Source: Siphonodentalium dalli
Taxonomy: Eukaryota > Mollusca > Scaphopoda > Gadilida > Siphonodentaliidae
Assembly (NCBI GenBank): GCA_032622095.1
Contig: CP136061.1
Location: forward strand, 62,497,127 to 62,561,126
DNA: 64,000 nucleotides
Direction of reading: 5' to 3'
Below, one piece after another: positions 36,095-46,764 of this stretch. The notes under the pieces are model-generated. The model ran no database searches. It was given only the letters and a program-made list of their open reading frames with translations, and was not told the DNA's origin. The position numbers and the translations under genes were made by a program. Numbering within the stretch: the stretch's first letter is position 1; every line of letters begins with the position of its first letter.

Positions 36095-36243
36095 GCTATC
36101 GGGTTATGCCCAACGTTTCAAACCATACATATATTACTGGGGTTGCATGCGGCTGATGCAGTTAAACGCATCAGATTTCTGCCGGAACCCCAGTGATATA
36201 CATATATGTATGGTTTGAAACGTTGTGCGTATAGCCCGATAGC
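36095..36243. repeat. Palindrome just inside the GPCR intron
   Basis: GGCTATCGGGTTATGCCCAA and TTTCAAACCATACATATAT pair with the reversed blocks ending at 36243. Arms are about 55 bp. The 40-bp loop can itself fold (GATGC-AGTTAAAC-GCATC). It lies only 40 bp after the splice donor. It is probably a small foldback transposon. Confidence 0.7.
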
Positions 36244-36506
36244 AGCATGCGTCAGCCGCAGTTCGTGAAAGCAGCTTTACACGATTATTTGAACACAGAG
36301 AAAAAGACCAAGCAAGAGAAGTCCAAGAGCAGTTAACCCTTTCGTGACGGGAGCTCTGCTGGTGCAGCATTAATGATCCTGTGCCAGTGCTTTTCTAATA
36401 TATATGCGAGTCTCCCATATAGGGAGCCTCGCATATATATATAGGAGAATGCACTGGCTTACAAGGTCAAGGTAAATATTGTTATGTCAATATATTCTCT
36501 TATCTA

Positions 36507-37335
36507 TCTACTATATAATTTGAGACTTCCGTATATATATATGTGTGTACATATGTGGGTACTTCATAGAATCGAAAACGTGTGTACAGATTGAGCTCAA
36601 ATTTCGTACATAAGTGTAAAATCCCACCGACACCGCCGTGGTCGCGTTTTGGAGAAGCTCAGAGCACCCGTTTTCCAATCTCAGTCACAAAAAACGGCAC
36701 TGCTGTGGTTAATCAAGTGATAATTTAATGAGCGTTTGTTTTTGACGCATCGCTACAAAGAGCGTTTGTTTACCATTTAACGTTATTAGTATCTGCAGAG
36801 AGATATACGGGATTTTGAGTGGTTTCCTATGCGAGGAGATTTATTGGATGCATCATTGTTATAGTATGTATGCCACTTAGGTCAGGGCTTAGGGGGTAGT
36901 TAGTGTGGATATAGGCATTACGAGATCTCGGAAACGGGTGGAGCTATCGACTTTAAATTTGGTTTGTGAATGTATCTTGCACCGGATACGAATTGTATCG
37001 GGTCGCCGAGTCCGTGCGACGCCAGCTTCGCGCATGCGCAGACCAGATCTCGGAAACGGGTGGAGCTATCGACTTGAAATTTGCTATGTGAATGTATCTT
37101 GCCCCGGATACGAATTGTATCCGGTCGCCGAGCCCGTGCGACGCCAACTTCGCGCATGCGCCAACCAGATCTCGGAAACGGGTGGAGCTATCGACTTGAA
37201 ATTTGGTTTTTTAATAGCCCGGACAACGTCGGGCTCATCATTAACTCATTGAAAAACAAAAGATTATATAAATTAAAAAAATTTAAAATTGTCATGTTTC
37301 TGACGATTGCCGCCAGTGGCGGGCTAACCTGCTAG
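36507..37335 (+). mobile_element. Non-autonomous Helitron (family 2), nested
   Basis: It starts TCTACTATATAATTTGAGAC after an A (a start 4 bp earlier is also possible) and ends CTAG before a T. The 3' hairpin is CCGCC-AGT-GGCGG, about 10 bases before CTAG. Inside are three 122-bp tandem units (AGATCTCGGAAACGGGTGGA at 36923, 37045 and 37167). GCCCGGACAACGTCGGGC (37218-37235) resembles the end hairpin of family 1. No protein is encoded. Overlapping open frames in 36905-37335 simply read through the units. Confidence 0.7.
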
Positions 37336-37343
37336 TATATAGA

Positions 37344-37490
37344 GGATCTCACATGAGTTTCTATTTTACACGGAATTTATCAACCGAGTTCACTAAATTC
37401 GATTTGAGCCGAGGTTTACCGAGGCTCAAATAGAATTTAGTGGACGAGGTTGATAAATTACGTATAAAATAGGACGAGTGTGAGATACTT
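37344..37490. mobile_element. Inverted-repeat element nested next to the Helitron
   Basis: GATCTCACATGAGTTTCTAT ... GATTTGAGCCG pairs with CGAGGCTCAAATAGAATTTA ... GAGTGTGAGAT around a centre near 37418. Arms are about 68 bp. It is preceded by TATAGAGGAT, the end-word of the foldback family at 8966. Its right boundary may extend to about 37670. Confidence 0.6.
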
Positions 37491-37749
37491 TTTATCACAT
37501 GATCAAATAAACGCGAAGCAATGCGAAATATCCATCGAAAACAACGATAATAAATTGCAGCGATCGCAAGTCATTTGAAGAACGATGTGACGTCATCGCA
37601 CGCGCTGATATTAAACGTGTCTCTTATCGATAATTATGAAACTGCTTTTATGGGCAAATTATGTGATAAATATATATAAGAGATTGCATTGGTACAGTGG
37701 TACAGAGTTTTCCAAACATATTCAAGTAACTCCAGTCATGGAAGGGTTA

Positions 37750-37920
37750 AGCGCCATTAAATACCCACATGCAAGCCATGCGCCTTTTCAATTTGAGGCA
37801 GACTGAAAAAACGAAAGTGTAGAATGTTACTTTTAAAGAGTACTGTTTCATACATGTAGTCCTTATCTGTGTAGAAATGCAATTCGTTGTTTAGGATCCG
37901 TGCGCCAGAGCAACACCCAC
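37750..37920. other. Short unassigned segment
   Basis: Nothing recognisable between the TTAA element and the GAT tract. Confidence 0.4.
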
Positions 37921-38164
37921 GATGATGATGGTGATGATGATTATGACTATTATTATGATGATGGCAGACAATGAATATATACATGCTGATGTTGAAACAC
38001 TCGCGACGATGATGGCGCGTAGGATGATGATGGTGGTAGTGGTGATGATGATGATGATGATGATGGCGACGACGTCGGCGTCGACGATGATGATGATGAT
38101 GATGGCAATGAGGATGATGATTACGACGAAGGCGACGACGACAAAGATGATGATGATGATGGTG

Positions 38165-38196
<32 letters not shown>

Positions 38197-38325
38197 GATG
38201 ATGATGGTGACGATGATGACGATGATGAAGATGATGATGAGGATGTTGTTGCTGAAGATGACGACGATGATGATGGTGATGATGATTATGATGATGATGG
38301 CGATGACGTAGAACACGACGAATGA
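37921..38325 (+). repeat. GAT-rich interrupted microsatellite with an Asp-rich frame
   Basis: Mostly GAT/GAC/GGT triplets. In one frame 100 codons stay open from a TAG at 38020-38022 to a TGA at 38323-38325 and give a highly acidic chain (mostly Asp, with Gly, Glu, Tyr, Lys, Val, Ala). No ATG is in that frame. An AATAAA at 38435-38440 follows. It could be a terminal exon of an Asp-rich protein (a TAG|GAT acceptor at 38022 lacks a pyrimidine tract) or simply a microsatellite. The Met-rich and Ile-rich frames are shadows. I favour microsatellite. Confidence 0.5.
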
Positions 38326-38459
38326 CACTTACGGACCTCGAACGCCAAACGCAACGGCCATACTAACATTGTGTACATAGTTCTGTATATACGTTTTTCA
38401 CTCTGTATCTCATACAATTTATATGATTGAGTGAAATAAAGCAATTCAATTCAATTCAG
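38326..38459 (+). repeat. Possible retroelement 3' end
   Basis: ATTGAGTGAAATAAAGC (AATAAA at 38435) followed by three ATTCA units (to 38459) looks like the 3' tail of a non-LTR retrotransposon or a processed transcript, lying directly before the LINE at 38521. Confidence 0.35.
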
Positions 38460-38520
38460 CAACGATACAGGCCTAGTTATAAAAATGCATTTTGCAATGG
38501 TCTATTATTCATTTGGAGGG

Positions 38521-41500
38521 GTGTTCATGAAAGATGAGAAGACTTAAGGATAATACGGATGCAGAAGGATTTCTATGCGTAAGCTTATATAGGACATATT
38601 CGCCAATAGGTATTTAGTAAAGAAATAGTTAAGACATATAACACGATTTTGAGTTCAGGATGTAGAGAATATCATAAATACCAATTCACTGTAATAATTA
38701 CCCCACCATTATCTGTGGTGACTTTAACGGTAGAATAGGGGGGCTACAAGATTTCAACGAAGAATTTGATGATATACCCAAGAGGGAAAATATTGATACA
38801 GTTATCAACCAACATGGTAGGTCCTTTATAGACTTTCTAAATGAAGCTAACTATTGTTTCCTAAATGGTAGGGGCCACAGCTTGAAAGATAATTTCACTT
38901 CAATCAGCCACAGAGGTAAATCTGTGGTTGATTATATATGTGTTTGTCATAACATGATAAACACTTGCAACCAATTTGAAGTTCTTACTCAATCATCACT
39001 TATTGAAAACAACAACTTGCTACACCATATCGGTGAACGGAGTAAACCCCCTGATCATAATTTTTTGTATTTTAGATATTCTCCTGAAAATGAACCAACA
39101 TATATCCACTGTCATGAAGTAAATTCCATTAATATTGAACAAACATCAACTGTGACAAAACTAAAAAATGAGTTACCTAAAACCTATTTAGCAGATGGTC
39201 AACTTTCAGAATTGTTGCTCGAAATATCAAGATGCATCGAATCCACCGAGGAATCACTAACTCAAATAGACATAATTTACTCAAAATTAGTTAAATCACT
39301 AAAACTTGAGCTTGAAAGGGTACTACCCAAAAAGCCAAGAGGAGGAAGCACAAAAGTTAATAAGAAATTTAAATACATGAAACCTTTCTGGAACCAAGAA
39401 TTAACAAATTTGTGGACAGAAATGCATAACAATGAAAAACACATGTTAAACCTACATAAAAGTAGAAAAAAAGGGAAAGAGGGTCAAAATGCACACAAAT
39501 CTTTTAACATTTCCCGGAAAATTTTCAATAGAAAATTACGATTTTATGAACGCAAATTTCGCAAAACACTTATGATAGACACAGAAGCTTTGACACAAGG
39601 TGATCCAAAAACATTTTGGGAAAAAATAAAGAAACTTGGCCCAGGCAAGGAAACCCTGATACCAGATCAAGTTTGTAACCCTGATGGTTCGGTGCATCGT
39701 GATAAGGCAACAATTCTGAAAACATGGAAAAATACATTTGATGAATTATATAACCCATGTAACAACATGAACACAAATGAGAAAGAACTAACTGATATAA
39801 TAACAAACAACAGGTTCATTGAAGACAAATTCCTGATCCACTATATGAATCTAATTCATTGTTAAACGCTCCTATCAGCATTGACGAAGTTGAGAAGGTA
39901 GTAAATAAAGCAAAAAACTCCAAATTCAAGCGGCTGTGATGGTATCCCATACGAATCACTCAAGTACCAACCTGTAATCAAAGTTATACATGAACTATTC
40001 CAAATTATTTTTGACACAGGAATTATCCCTACTTTATGGAAGAAAGCCATTATCCACCCAATCCTCAAAAATGCAACACTTGACCCCAGGGTACCCAACA
40101 ATTATCGGGGTATCTCACTACTTAATACATGTAGCAAATTATTTACTTCAATCCTAAATAGTAGACTTATGCAACATGCTGAAATGAATGCACTAATAGT
40201 TGATGAACAGTGTGGTTTCAGACCTGGAAGATCTTGCATTGACAATATCCATACAATATCCACAATTATTAGAGCTAACAGAGAAACTTTTGTAACATTT
40301 GTAGACTTCCAAAAAGCTTTTGACACAGTGAATCGTGAAATGTTATACAGCAAATTGCTCAGAATGGGGTTTGACGGCCAATTTTATAATGCAATAAAAA
40401 ACCTTTACCAGTCAACATTTTCCTGTATTAACATAAATGGTATACTCTCAGAAGACTTCCAATGTACCGTTGGTGTCAATCAAGGTGATAGTATGTCTAG
40501 TACCCTATTCTCACTGTTCATCAACGATTTAGCAATGGAGATAAAACAATCAGCGATAGGAGTACCCATCGGGGAATATGAACCATGTGGCATTATTCTA
40601 TATGCAGATGATATAGCCCTATTATCCAACAATGAAAATGATATGCAACAACTACTCCAAATATTGGATAAATGGACTACCAAATAGAGAATGGCTCATA
40701 ATAAAAACAAAACCAAAATAGTGCACTTCAGAGAGAAAACCCTTCCCAAGACAAAGTATGACTTTAAACTGAAGAATAGCCCATTGGAAATTATAGACAG
40801 ATATAAATATCTTGGGATAATACTTCATGAAGACAAGTCCTTTACCCATACATCATATATATTGGCTACCGCTGGGGGTAGAGCACTGGGGTCAATAATT
40901 TCAAGGATACACCCTTATAAAGACTTTGGATTCTCAAAACTTTTGATAAATTGGTATCTACATGTGTCAACCCTGTTTTGGACTATGGATCTGGGATTTG
41001 GGGTTTTGGAAAACATACTAGCATTGACCTTGTGCAGAACCGTAGCCTCCGATATTTTCTTGGGGTACACAGATGTACCCCTTTATTAGCTATAACAGGT
41101 GATATGGGGATCAGACCTTCCAGACAACGGAGATGGATAAATATGATAAGGCATTGGAATAATCTAGTCACAATGAATAGAAACCGTCTAACATATAGAG
41201 TATTTGAATGGGATTACAGTTGTGGACATGCTGGATGGAGTTCAGAGTTAAAGGAAATTTTTCAAATACTTGATAAAACTGACATTTTTGACAACCGATT
41301 GGTCTGTGATCTAGATGAAGCAAACAAACTTATTGACACACACTTTAATGACAAATGGGAAGAAAGCCTGAAAGATGTACCAAAGCTAAGGACATATATT
41401 TTGTTTAAATTTGAATTTAAAACTGCGGAATATGTCTCAATGAATCTTGCCCGTTCAAACAGATCATTATTGGCACAATTCAGATGTGGGGTACTCCCTT

Positions 41501-42080
41501 TGAGAATTGAAACGGGTAGATTTAAAGGAGAAAAACCTCATGAACGGTTGTGCACATTCTGCCCCGATACAAAAGATATTGAAGATGAGATATATTTCCT
41601 CCTAAAATGCATCCTTTATTACAGTATTAGACAGGAACTTTTCGCAAAAATTAAGAAGGAACACCTAACTGAAATGATGAAATCTGATAATGATGCAATT
41701 CAAATATTAATGAATAAATATCCAAGAGAATGTGCCACCTTTATAAATAAAGCATACAGCAGAAGAAATGATAAATGTTATGTTAGACAGCGATAAATAT
41801 GGCAAAATAATAAGAGAATGTGCACAACAACTGCCACCCTATCTCCTACCCAAATTAATATGAACAGGTTGGCGGGCACAACATTGTATATATGTATGAA
41901 AGAGAGAGCGAGAGAGAGAGAGTGTGAATGGAATTATCACGTGAGAATGAGAAACATATTGGGATATTACAGTGACTTATAGGCCCAGGAGGCCGGGTGC
42001 GTTTATGTCAACATTCTTTTTGTGTTTCACACTTATGTAATTTATGCACATGTCACTTTAAATAAATGATCAAACAACAA
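38521..42080 (+). pseudogene. Decayed non-LTR retrotransposon (LINE), 5'-truncated
   Basis: A polyprotein remnant with several breaks. Order: an exonuclease-endonuclease-phosphatase type endonuclease, C-terminal part only (IICGDFNGRIG at about 38708-38740, KSVVDY at 38918-38935; stop codons upstream, last at 38675); a linker; reverse transcriptase with FVDFQKAFD (motif A, about 40298-40324), VGVNQGDSMSSTLF (about 40470-40511) and the catalytic YADD at 40601-40612; a thumb/connection; and a C-terminal cysteine cluster (LCTFCP ... FLLKC, about 41549-41611), ending at TAA 41794-41796. Breaks: frame moves near 39840 and back near 39935, TAG at 40685-40687 where Trp is expected, and a shift near 40950. 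The 3' UTR has (GA)n at 41898-41922 and AAATAAATGATCAAACAACA at about 42059. It belongs broadly to the jockey/CR1/L2-like LINEs, clade uncertain. Once it copied its RNA into genomic DNA; it cannot do so now. Confidence 0.88.
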
Positions 42081-42606
42081 CCAACACTTTAACGGAATGT
42101 AAGCACTCATATTGAAGTAGGCCTAATATCGAAGTGTGTAGTCAACAATGTCTTTATTTATTATTTTTCATCAACTTTTTATCCACATTCCCAGAAGATC
42201 GAACGTGTTATCCTACTCTCAATTAGATGTTATCCTACTCTCAGCACTGCGTCATGACGTCAATTTGCTTCATTCGGTATCCTTGCGCGTTATTTTAACA
42301 GAAATAGCTGATGATGTTGTAGCTTTAACAACGTAATATGAATCGTACGTGACATGTATAGTGGAGCAATCACACACCCTGTCCCTCGAATTTGCTTTTT
42401 ATCTGCGACATAACGCTAATAATGATGTATGCAATGTTCAGCATGCAATGGCTCTGGTGGAGATGGCATGAGAAGTAATGTCATGGATTGTGCAATATTG
42501 TCTGGATTCGTGCCCGCAAAGTCAACATGACGTAAATGACGTCATAACCCGTGTCACGACGTCTTCTCTGGTTTTCATTAAGCTAACTAACGAAATTGGT
42601 CTCAAT
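42081..42606. other. Unassigned non-coding stretch
   Basis: No supported gene. It includes two near copies of GTTATCCTACTCTCA (42208 and 42228). Confidence 0.4.
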
Positions 42607-43884
42607 CACTGGGGGGAAACTGTTTCACAAGAATCGATTCTATCGCCTATCGGGTTCAGTCTCTATCGAATTAAGTCCCGTCTCTTTCGCGACTTGAAAC
42701 AAATGTTTTCAAAGTTTTGACCTCCATTTATACACTAAATGTTAAAAGAGAACGTATTTTACAAAAGCTATCGCTAGATTGTGTCTTTGTGTGTAATTAT
42801 TGGTGATAATAATGCGAAGTCGGCTATTTTTTGCACACTTAGAAGAGTAATGTGTTTGTGTGCATTTCCTTTGTAAATTAAGCAGCATTTTGATGCTCCT
42901 TTTATCGGCCTTTTTGCCTTTTAATTAGACTGAAATGTGTCTTCTTGTATGATCGAACACCAGGACACGATTACAGCACAGCTCTCGATGGCTCCTCACA
43001 GTAAAAGACCCTCAAATTAATCCATCAAAAGAAGCAACGCAATGTTCCGATTCTAATGTGATTTTTATGTTCACGATCGGTTCTTTCGCCCCCCGTTTAA
43101 TGCAATATTATATTCGACCAGATAGTTCATTTGTGTTTCTAGATGCCATATTACCATATATGGATCAAACTATAGTCACAGCAACACCAATATGAGTTTT
43201 TCAGTAGTCCCAAAGCATCATAGGTTGGATATTAAAGATTATCGGTCGATCATCTTTAATATCAGACCTATGATCGTTTGGGACCACTAAAACTCATCTA
43301 TTGATTTAGTATGGCTACATTTTAAACCATGTATTGTCATTGGGCAACTATAGATGTACAATCAAATAATCTGATGGAATATGAGTGTACTGTAAACAGG
43401 AACGAAAGAACCGATCGTGAACATAAACATCACAATAGAATCGGAACCTTTTGTTGCTTTTTGAGGCACTAATTTGAAGGACTTGTACGGCGAGGAACCG
43501 TCTGGAGGTATTGTATTATAATTATCTAATGTTCAACCATAAAACTTGACAAGTTTCAGTCCAATTTAAGGTAGACAAGGCCGATAATCTGAGCATCAAA
43601 GTGCTGCTTAATTTTCATGGGAAATGCACCCAAATGCACTACGTCTCTAACTGTGCACAACATGCAGCCGATTTTGCATTACTGTCATCAATAAACACGT
43701 ATAAAGACATAATCTGTCGATTGTTGTTGGAGAATACATTCTGTTTTGACATTCAGTCTATAAACAACGGTCAAAACTTTGAAAATATGTTTTAGAAATC
43801 GCGAAAGAGTCGGAACTTAATTCGATAGAGACGGAACCGGAAGGGCGATAGAATCGATTCTGATGAAATGGTTTCCCCCCAGTG
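42607..43884. mobile_element. 1.28-kb full-length palindromic (foldback) element, TCAAT duplication
   Basis: It begins CACTGGGGGGAAAC and ends GTTTCCCCCCAGTG. TCAAT lies immediately outside both ends (42602-42606 and 43885-43889), consistent with a 5-bp target duplication. The geometric midpoint, 43245, coincides with the sequence symmetry centre (ATTAAAGAT ... ATCTTTAAT). Matching pairs run the whole way: GAATCGATTCTATCGCC / GGCGATAGAATCGATTC, GTTCACGATCGGTTCTTTCG / CGAAAGAACCGATCGTGAAC, AGCAGCATTTTGATGCTC / GAGCATCAAAGTGCTGCT. There is no transposase. Open frames at 42478-42720 and 43601-43795 are incidental. CAC-starting ends with 5-bp duplications recall Transib, but this is only suggestive. 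Confidence 0.85.
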
Positions 43885-43889
43885 TCAAT

Positions 43890-44270
43890 GAAACTAATTA
43901 TAGCATATGCCTAAATCACATGGGAATTTTTCGGAAGTTGTGAAGTCGACAATTTTATTTTTATCTGGTTGGTCCAAGGCGATTCTGTAATTTAACAATA
44001 TGCAGACAGTTGCTGACCGGAAGTCACGTGTCAATTTCACCCTAACAAAACGTAGGCCAACACGCCACCAGAATTTGGTCATCGCTATAGAAAATATTAA
44101 AAAAAATATTTGACGTCATCATTCACCTGCGCCTAAGGTATAAACACCAACGCGCGCTTCGTGTGCTTGTGGTTGCTATTAGGTCTAACGGCGTGTTTCA
44201 TTGTGGTCTGGGTCGTAAAACACTGGTATAGAAAATTGAACAAACACAACTGTACAGTGAACTGTTCTGA
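43890..44270. other. Unassigned non-coding stretch
   Basis: No supported feature. Confidence 0.4.
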
Positions 44271-44389
44271 ATAGCGTACGGGTTTCTCCTCTCATGAAAT
44301 GCAAGGATTATCTATAAATGTTCACTCGGCTAGCGCCTCGTAAAAATAATCCTCGGCATCTCACTCGAGGTGAAAAACCGTACGTTATT
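44271..44389. repeat. Small inverted repeat
   Basis: AATAGCGTACGGGTTTCTCC ... AAGGATTA pairs with TAATCCTCG ... AAAAACCGTACGTTATT, with arms of about 50 bp and mismatches. It is followed by a 70-bp-spaced direct duplication of TATTCGAAATAACACAT (44391 and 44461). Confidence 0.55.
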
Positions 44390-45328
44390 TATATTCGAAA
44401 TAACACATTTATGGATGCGTTAAATTTCACATATATATACGTGCAATTTACATATAAATTATATTCGAAATAACACATGTCTGGATGCATTTATATCCAC
44501 ATCTACGTTTCGTTTACGAGAAACTTAACATTTCCCAATGCTTTGCATCTTTAAATTCAGCTTATTCCTTTACAATAGACGACATAATCCATGTCACCCA
44601 AAGTATTACCTGGAAAATAGAAAGAGAAAAATATAAATTCCCCATTTGTTCACCCTCGCTTCAAATTAACTATTGACAAACTATAGTGAATTCGTACCTC
44701 GTGGCGGTCGGCTCTGAACTGAGTGTGAATGAAATCCTATATACAAACTGCATAAATTTCTACATTTCTAGAATTCGAAGTCTCACACAGCAAGCAGGTT
44801 TACTCCAAATCTGCGTGGCGCCTTTGATACTCTTCTATCTGATAGGCCTACTGACCGCGCTCCAAATCTGTGTGGCTCCTTTGATTGTACATTGTGGCAA
44901 ATCAGAGGAAAGCATAAGTCTTTTCCATTAAACTAAATGCCGCCGATAGTTACGAGACACGAGTTATGTAACATGCGTTGTTGTCAGTTTTTGCGGAGAA
45001 CATGATGTCAGTTATTACAAATTGCTTTAAATTGCCTCTTGGGGTGTCATTATATGTATCTCGACGTTTACGTGCTTATACACGGTGTCAAACTCCAAGT
45101 TTAATGATTTTCCGAATTCGATACATTGAAAATACGTGAAATCGCCATATCTGTAAACCTCACTTTTCGTCCGGTATATACGTGGAGAGAAAATATGAAA
45201 TTATCGATCAACATGAACGAATTATTCACCAAAGAATCGTTAGTGTGAAAAATGCAACAATTCGATTGTGTTCTCTGGTGGTTCTCGTGGACTCCCATTC
45301 TACACAAAAGTAGTTGGACCAGTTTTGA
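44390..45328. other. Unassigned non-coding stretch
   Basis: It contains a short internal duplication, CTCCAAATCTGCGTGGCGCC at 44803 and CTCCAAATCTGTGTGGCTCC at 44860, 57 bp apart. No gene is supported. Confidence 0.4.
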
Positions 45329-45573
45329 TTCACCCTTCCTTGACTGGAGCTTCCTGAAATTTTACGAAAAACCTGTGCCAATGCATTCTCTTATATATGC
45401 GAATCTCCCATATGGAGCCTCACATATATAAGAGAATACATTGGCCTACCAATATTTACCTTGACATTGTAAGCCAGTTCATTCTTTTATATATACGCGA
45501 GGCTCCCAATAGGAGAATGTACTGGCACATGATATAAATTTAAGCAGCGCAGCTCTCATCATTAAAGGGTTAA
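45329..45573. mobile_element. piggyBac-like MITE (copy C, inverted)
   Basis: The left end TTCACCCTTCCTTGACTGGA (TTAA mutated to TTCA) and the right end AAAGGGTTAA (TTAA 45570-45573) enclose two hairpins (CCAATGCATTCTCTTATATA ... ; CCAGTTCATTC ... GAATGTACTGG) and GAGCTTCCTGAAATTTTACG. Read in reverse it follows copy A and copy B closely. It is the least disturbed member of the family here. Confidence 0.72.
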
Positions 45574-45619
45574 GAGTAGTCTCAGCAGTATCATTTTCAG
45601 TGTGGTATAACGGTTTGAT

Positions 45620-45742
45620 CACGGAGAACGAGCCAATCACGGACACAAATCATGGCATCATGTTTCCTGATTGAAATTTGGTATAACGATGACAACGTCA
45701 CGGTCATGCTTTTATTAGTCCGTTATTGGTTTGCTCTCCGTA
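45620..45742. repeat. Small inverted repeat
   Basis: ACGGAGAACGAGCCAATCAC and its counterpart GTTATTGGTTTGCTCTCCGT form arms of about 24 bp around a 75-bp loop. Confidence 0.5.
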
Positions 45743-46242
45743 TTAGAACCATCATGTTCAGATCTTGACCTGGTGATCCCCAATTTGGAGTGCGGATTCG
45801 AGTACATACAATGTAAGCACACAAAACAAATGGCCCCTATTGGCGTATTAACGAATGTTATGCGTGGGCATGTATGTATCGAAATGACGAGATAAGGCCA
45901 TTTCCAGCACGCACACTTGTTCAGTTGTAGCTACCGATTGACTATCAAGCATTAAATTTCCCTTTATCTGGTCATGTGTTGGGAAAACTTCAAATCAACT
46001 CAAACTTGGTTTCTGGCTCAGACAGCGTACACAATGTAACGACTATCATACATGGTATGCTCAATTCTTAATACATCTCCTGTGTGCTTATTATAGGCGG
46101 TCATAAAATATACTCCTGACTGCCTATAAGTGTTAGACGCTCGTTATCCCATTTTGTGACATATAGCAGCTGAGACACGTTAAACCCTAACCAAACACCC
46201 CCATGATTACCACCGGGTTAAATGTGTTATATATGTTATAGA
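45743..46242. other. Unassigned non-coding stretch
   Basis: No supported feature. Confidence 0.4.
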
Positions 46243-46760
46243 CAGGGGTTGGTGTGTCCACCCACCCACCCCACCCCCAAATTTTTTCAAAATTTTCAAC
46301 AGTTGGACATTTCATATCTCACACAACATTAGTTGGAAATTCACACCAACAATGTGCTAAAATTGTTCTCGTAGTTTGATTTTCCAACAATTTATTGGTG
46401 GGGAATTGCGTTGTTTTTAGACCAACCTTTACGTATTTTCCTTCTTCATGTCAAAATTGTGGACTGCTATGGCCAACAGTTGGAAATTTTCAACCTTAGA
46501 GGGATGTCAGGTTAGACATTTCCAACACTTGAAAAGGTTGAGGCCAGTCTAGATGCCAGGATTTTACAATTTTCAGGTTCAGATTTAAACAAACCTGGCC
46601 GAACCATGGTCAGCCCGGTGTGCCTTAATCCCTCACCCGTGGCCAATCAAAAACTGCTAATCAATTTAACAAAAACAAATCAGGGTCTGAATTTGCCTGG
46701 AGTTATCCCACTAGATACCAGGATTTTTCAATATTTAGGTTGAGATCTCAAAGTTTTCTG
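46243..46760 (+). mobile_element. hAT-like element fragment, related to 48095-49188
   Basis: It starts CAGGGGTTGGTGTGTCCACC and then follows the complete element block by block: AATTTTCAACAGTTGGA, TTCACACCAACAAT, GTAGTTTGATTTTCCAACAA, CCAACACTTGAAAAGGTTGA, GGCCGAACCATGGTCAGCCC. The right end is missing, replaced by a Helitron fragment from about 46765. Confidence 0.65.
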
Positions 46761-46764
46761 GCAC

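Larger units (their letters stand above)
36333..37749. mobile_element. piggyBac-like MITE (copy B), interrupted by nested insertions
   Basis: TTAA (36333-36336) then CCCTTTCGTGACGGGAGC starts the element. GTCATGGAAGGG then TTAA (37746-37749) ends it. The outer parts (36333-36506 and about 37672-37749) match copies A and C in order, with the second internal hairpin split. The inserted 1.17 kb contains a Helitron (36507-37335) and an inverted-repeat element (about 37336-37670). Without these the element would be about 250 bp, like its relatives. Confidence 0.7.

Noticed and set aside
36905-37335. Overlapping 64- to 115-residue frames on both strands as genes
   Set aside because: They are read-throughs of three 122-bp tandem units inside a Helitron.
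37891-38328. Long Ile-rich and Met-rich frames in the GAT tract as membrane or Met-rich proteins
   Set aside because: They are trivial translations of GAT/ATC triplets in other frames.
42478-43795. Open frames within the 1.28-kb palindrome as a transposase
   Set aside because: The longest are 64-80 residues, with no DDE or other catalytic pattern, and both arms share the sequence in inverse orientation.
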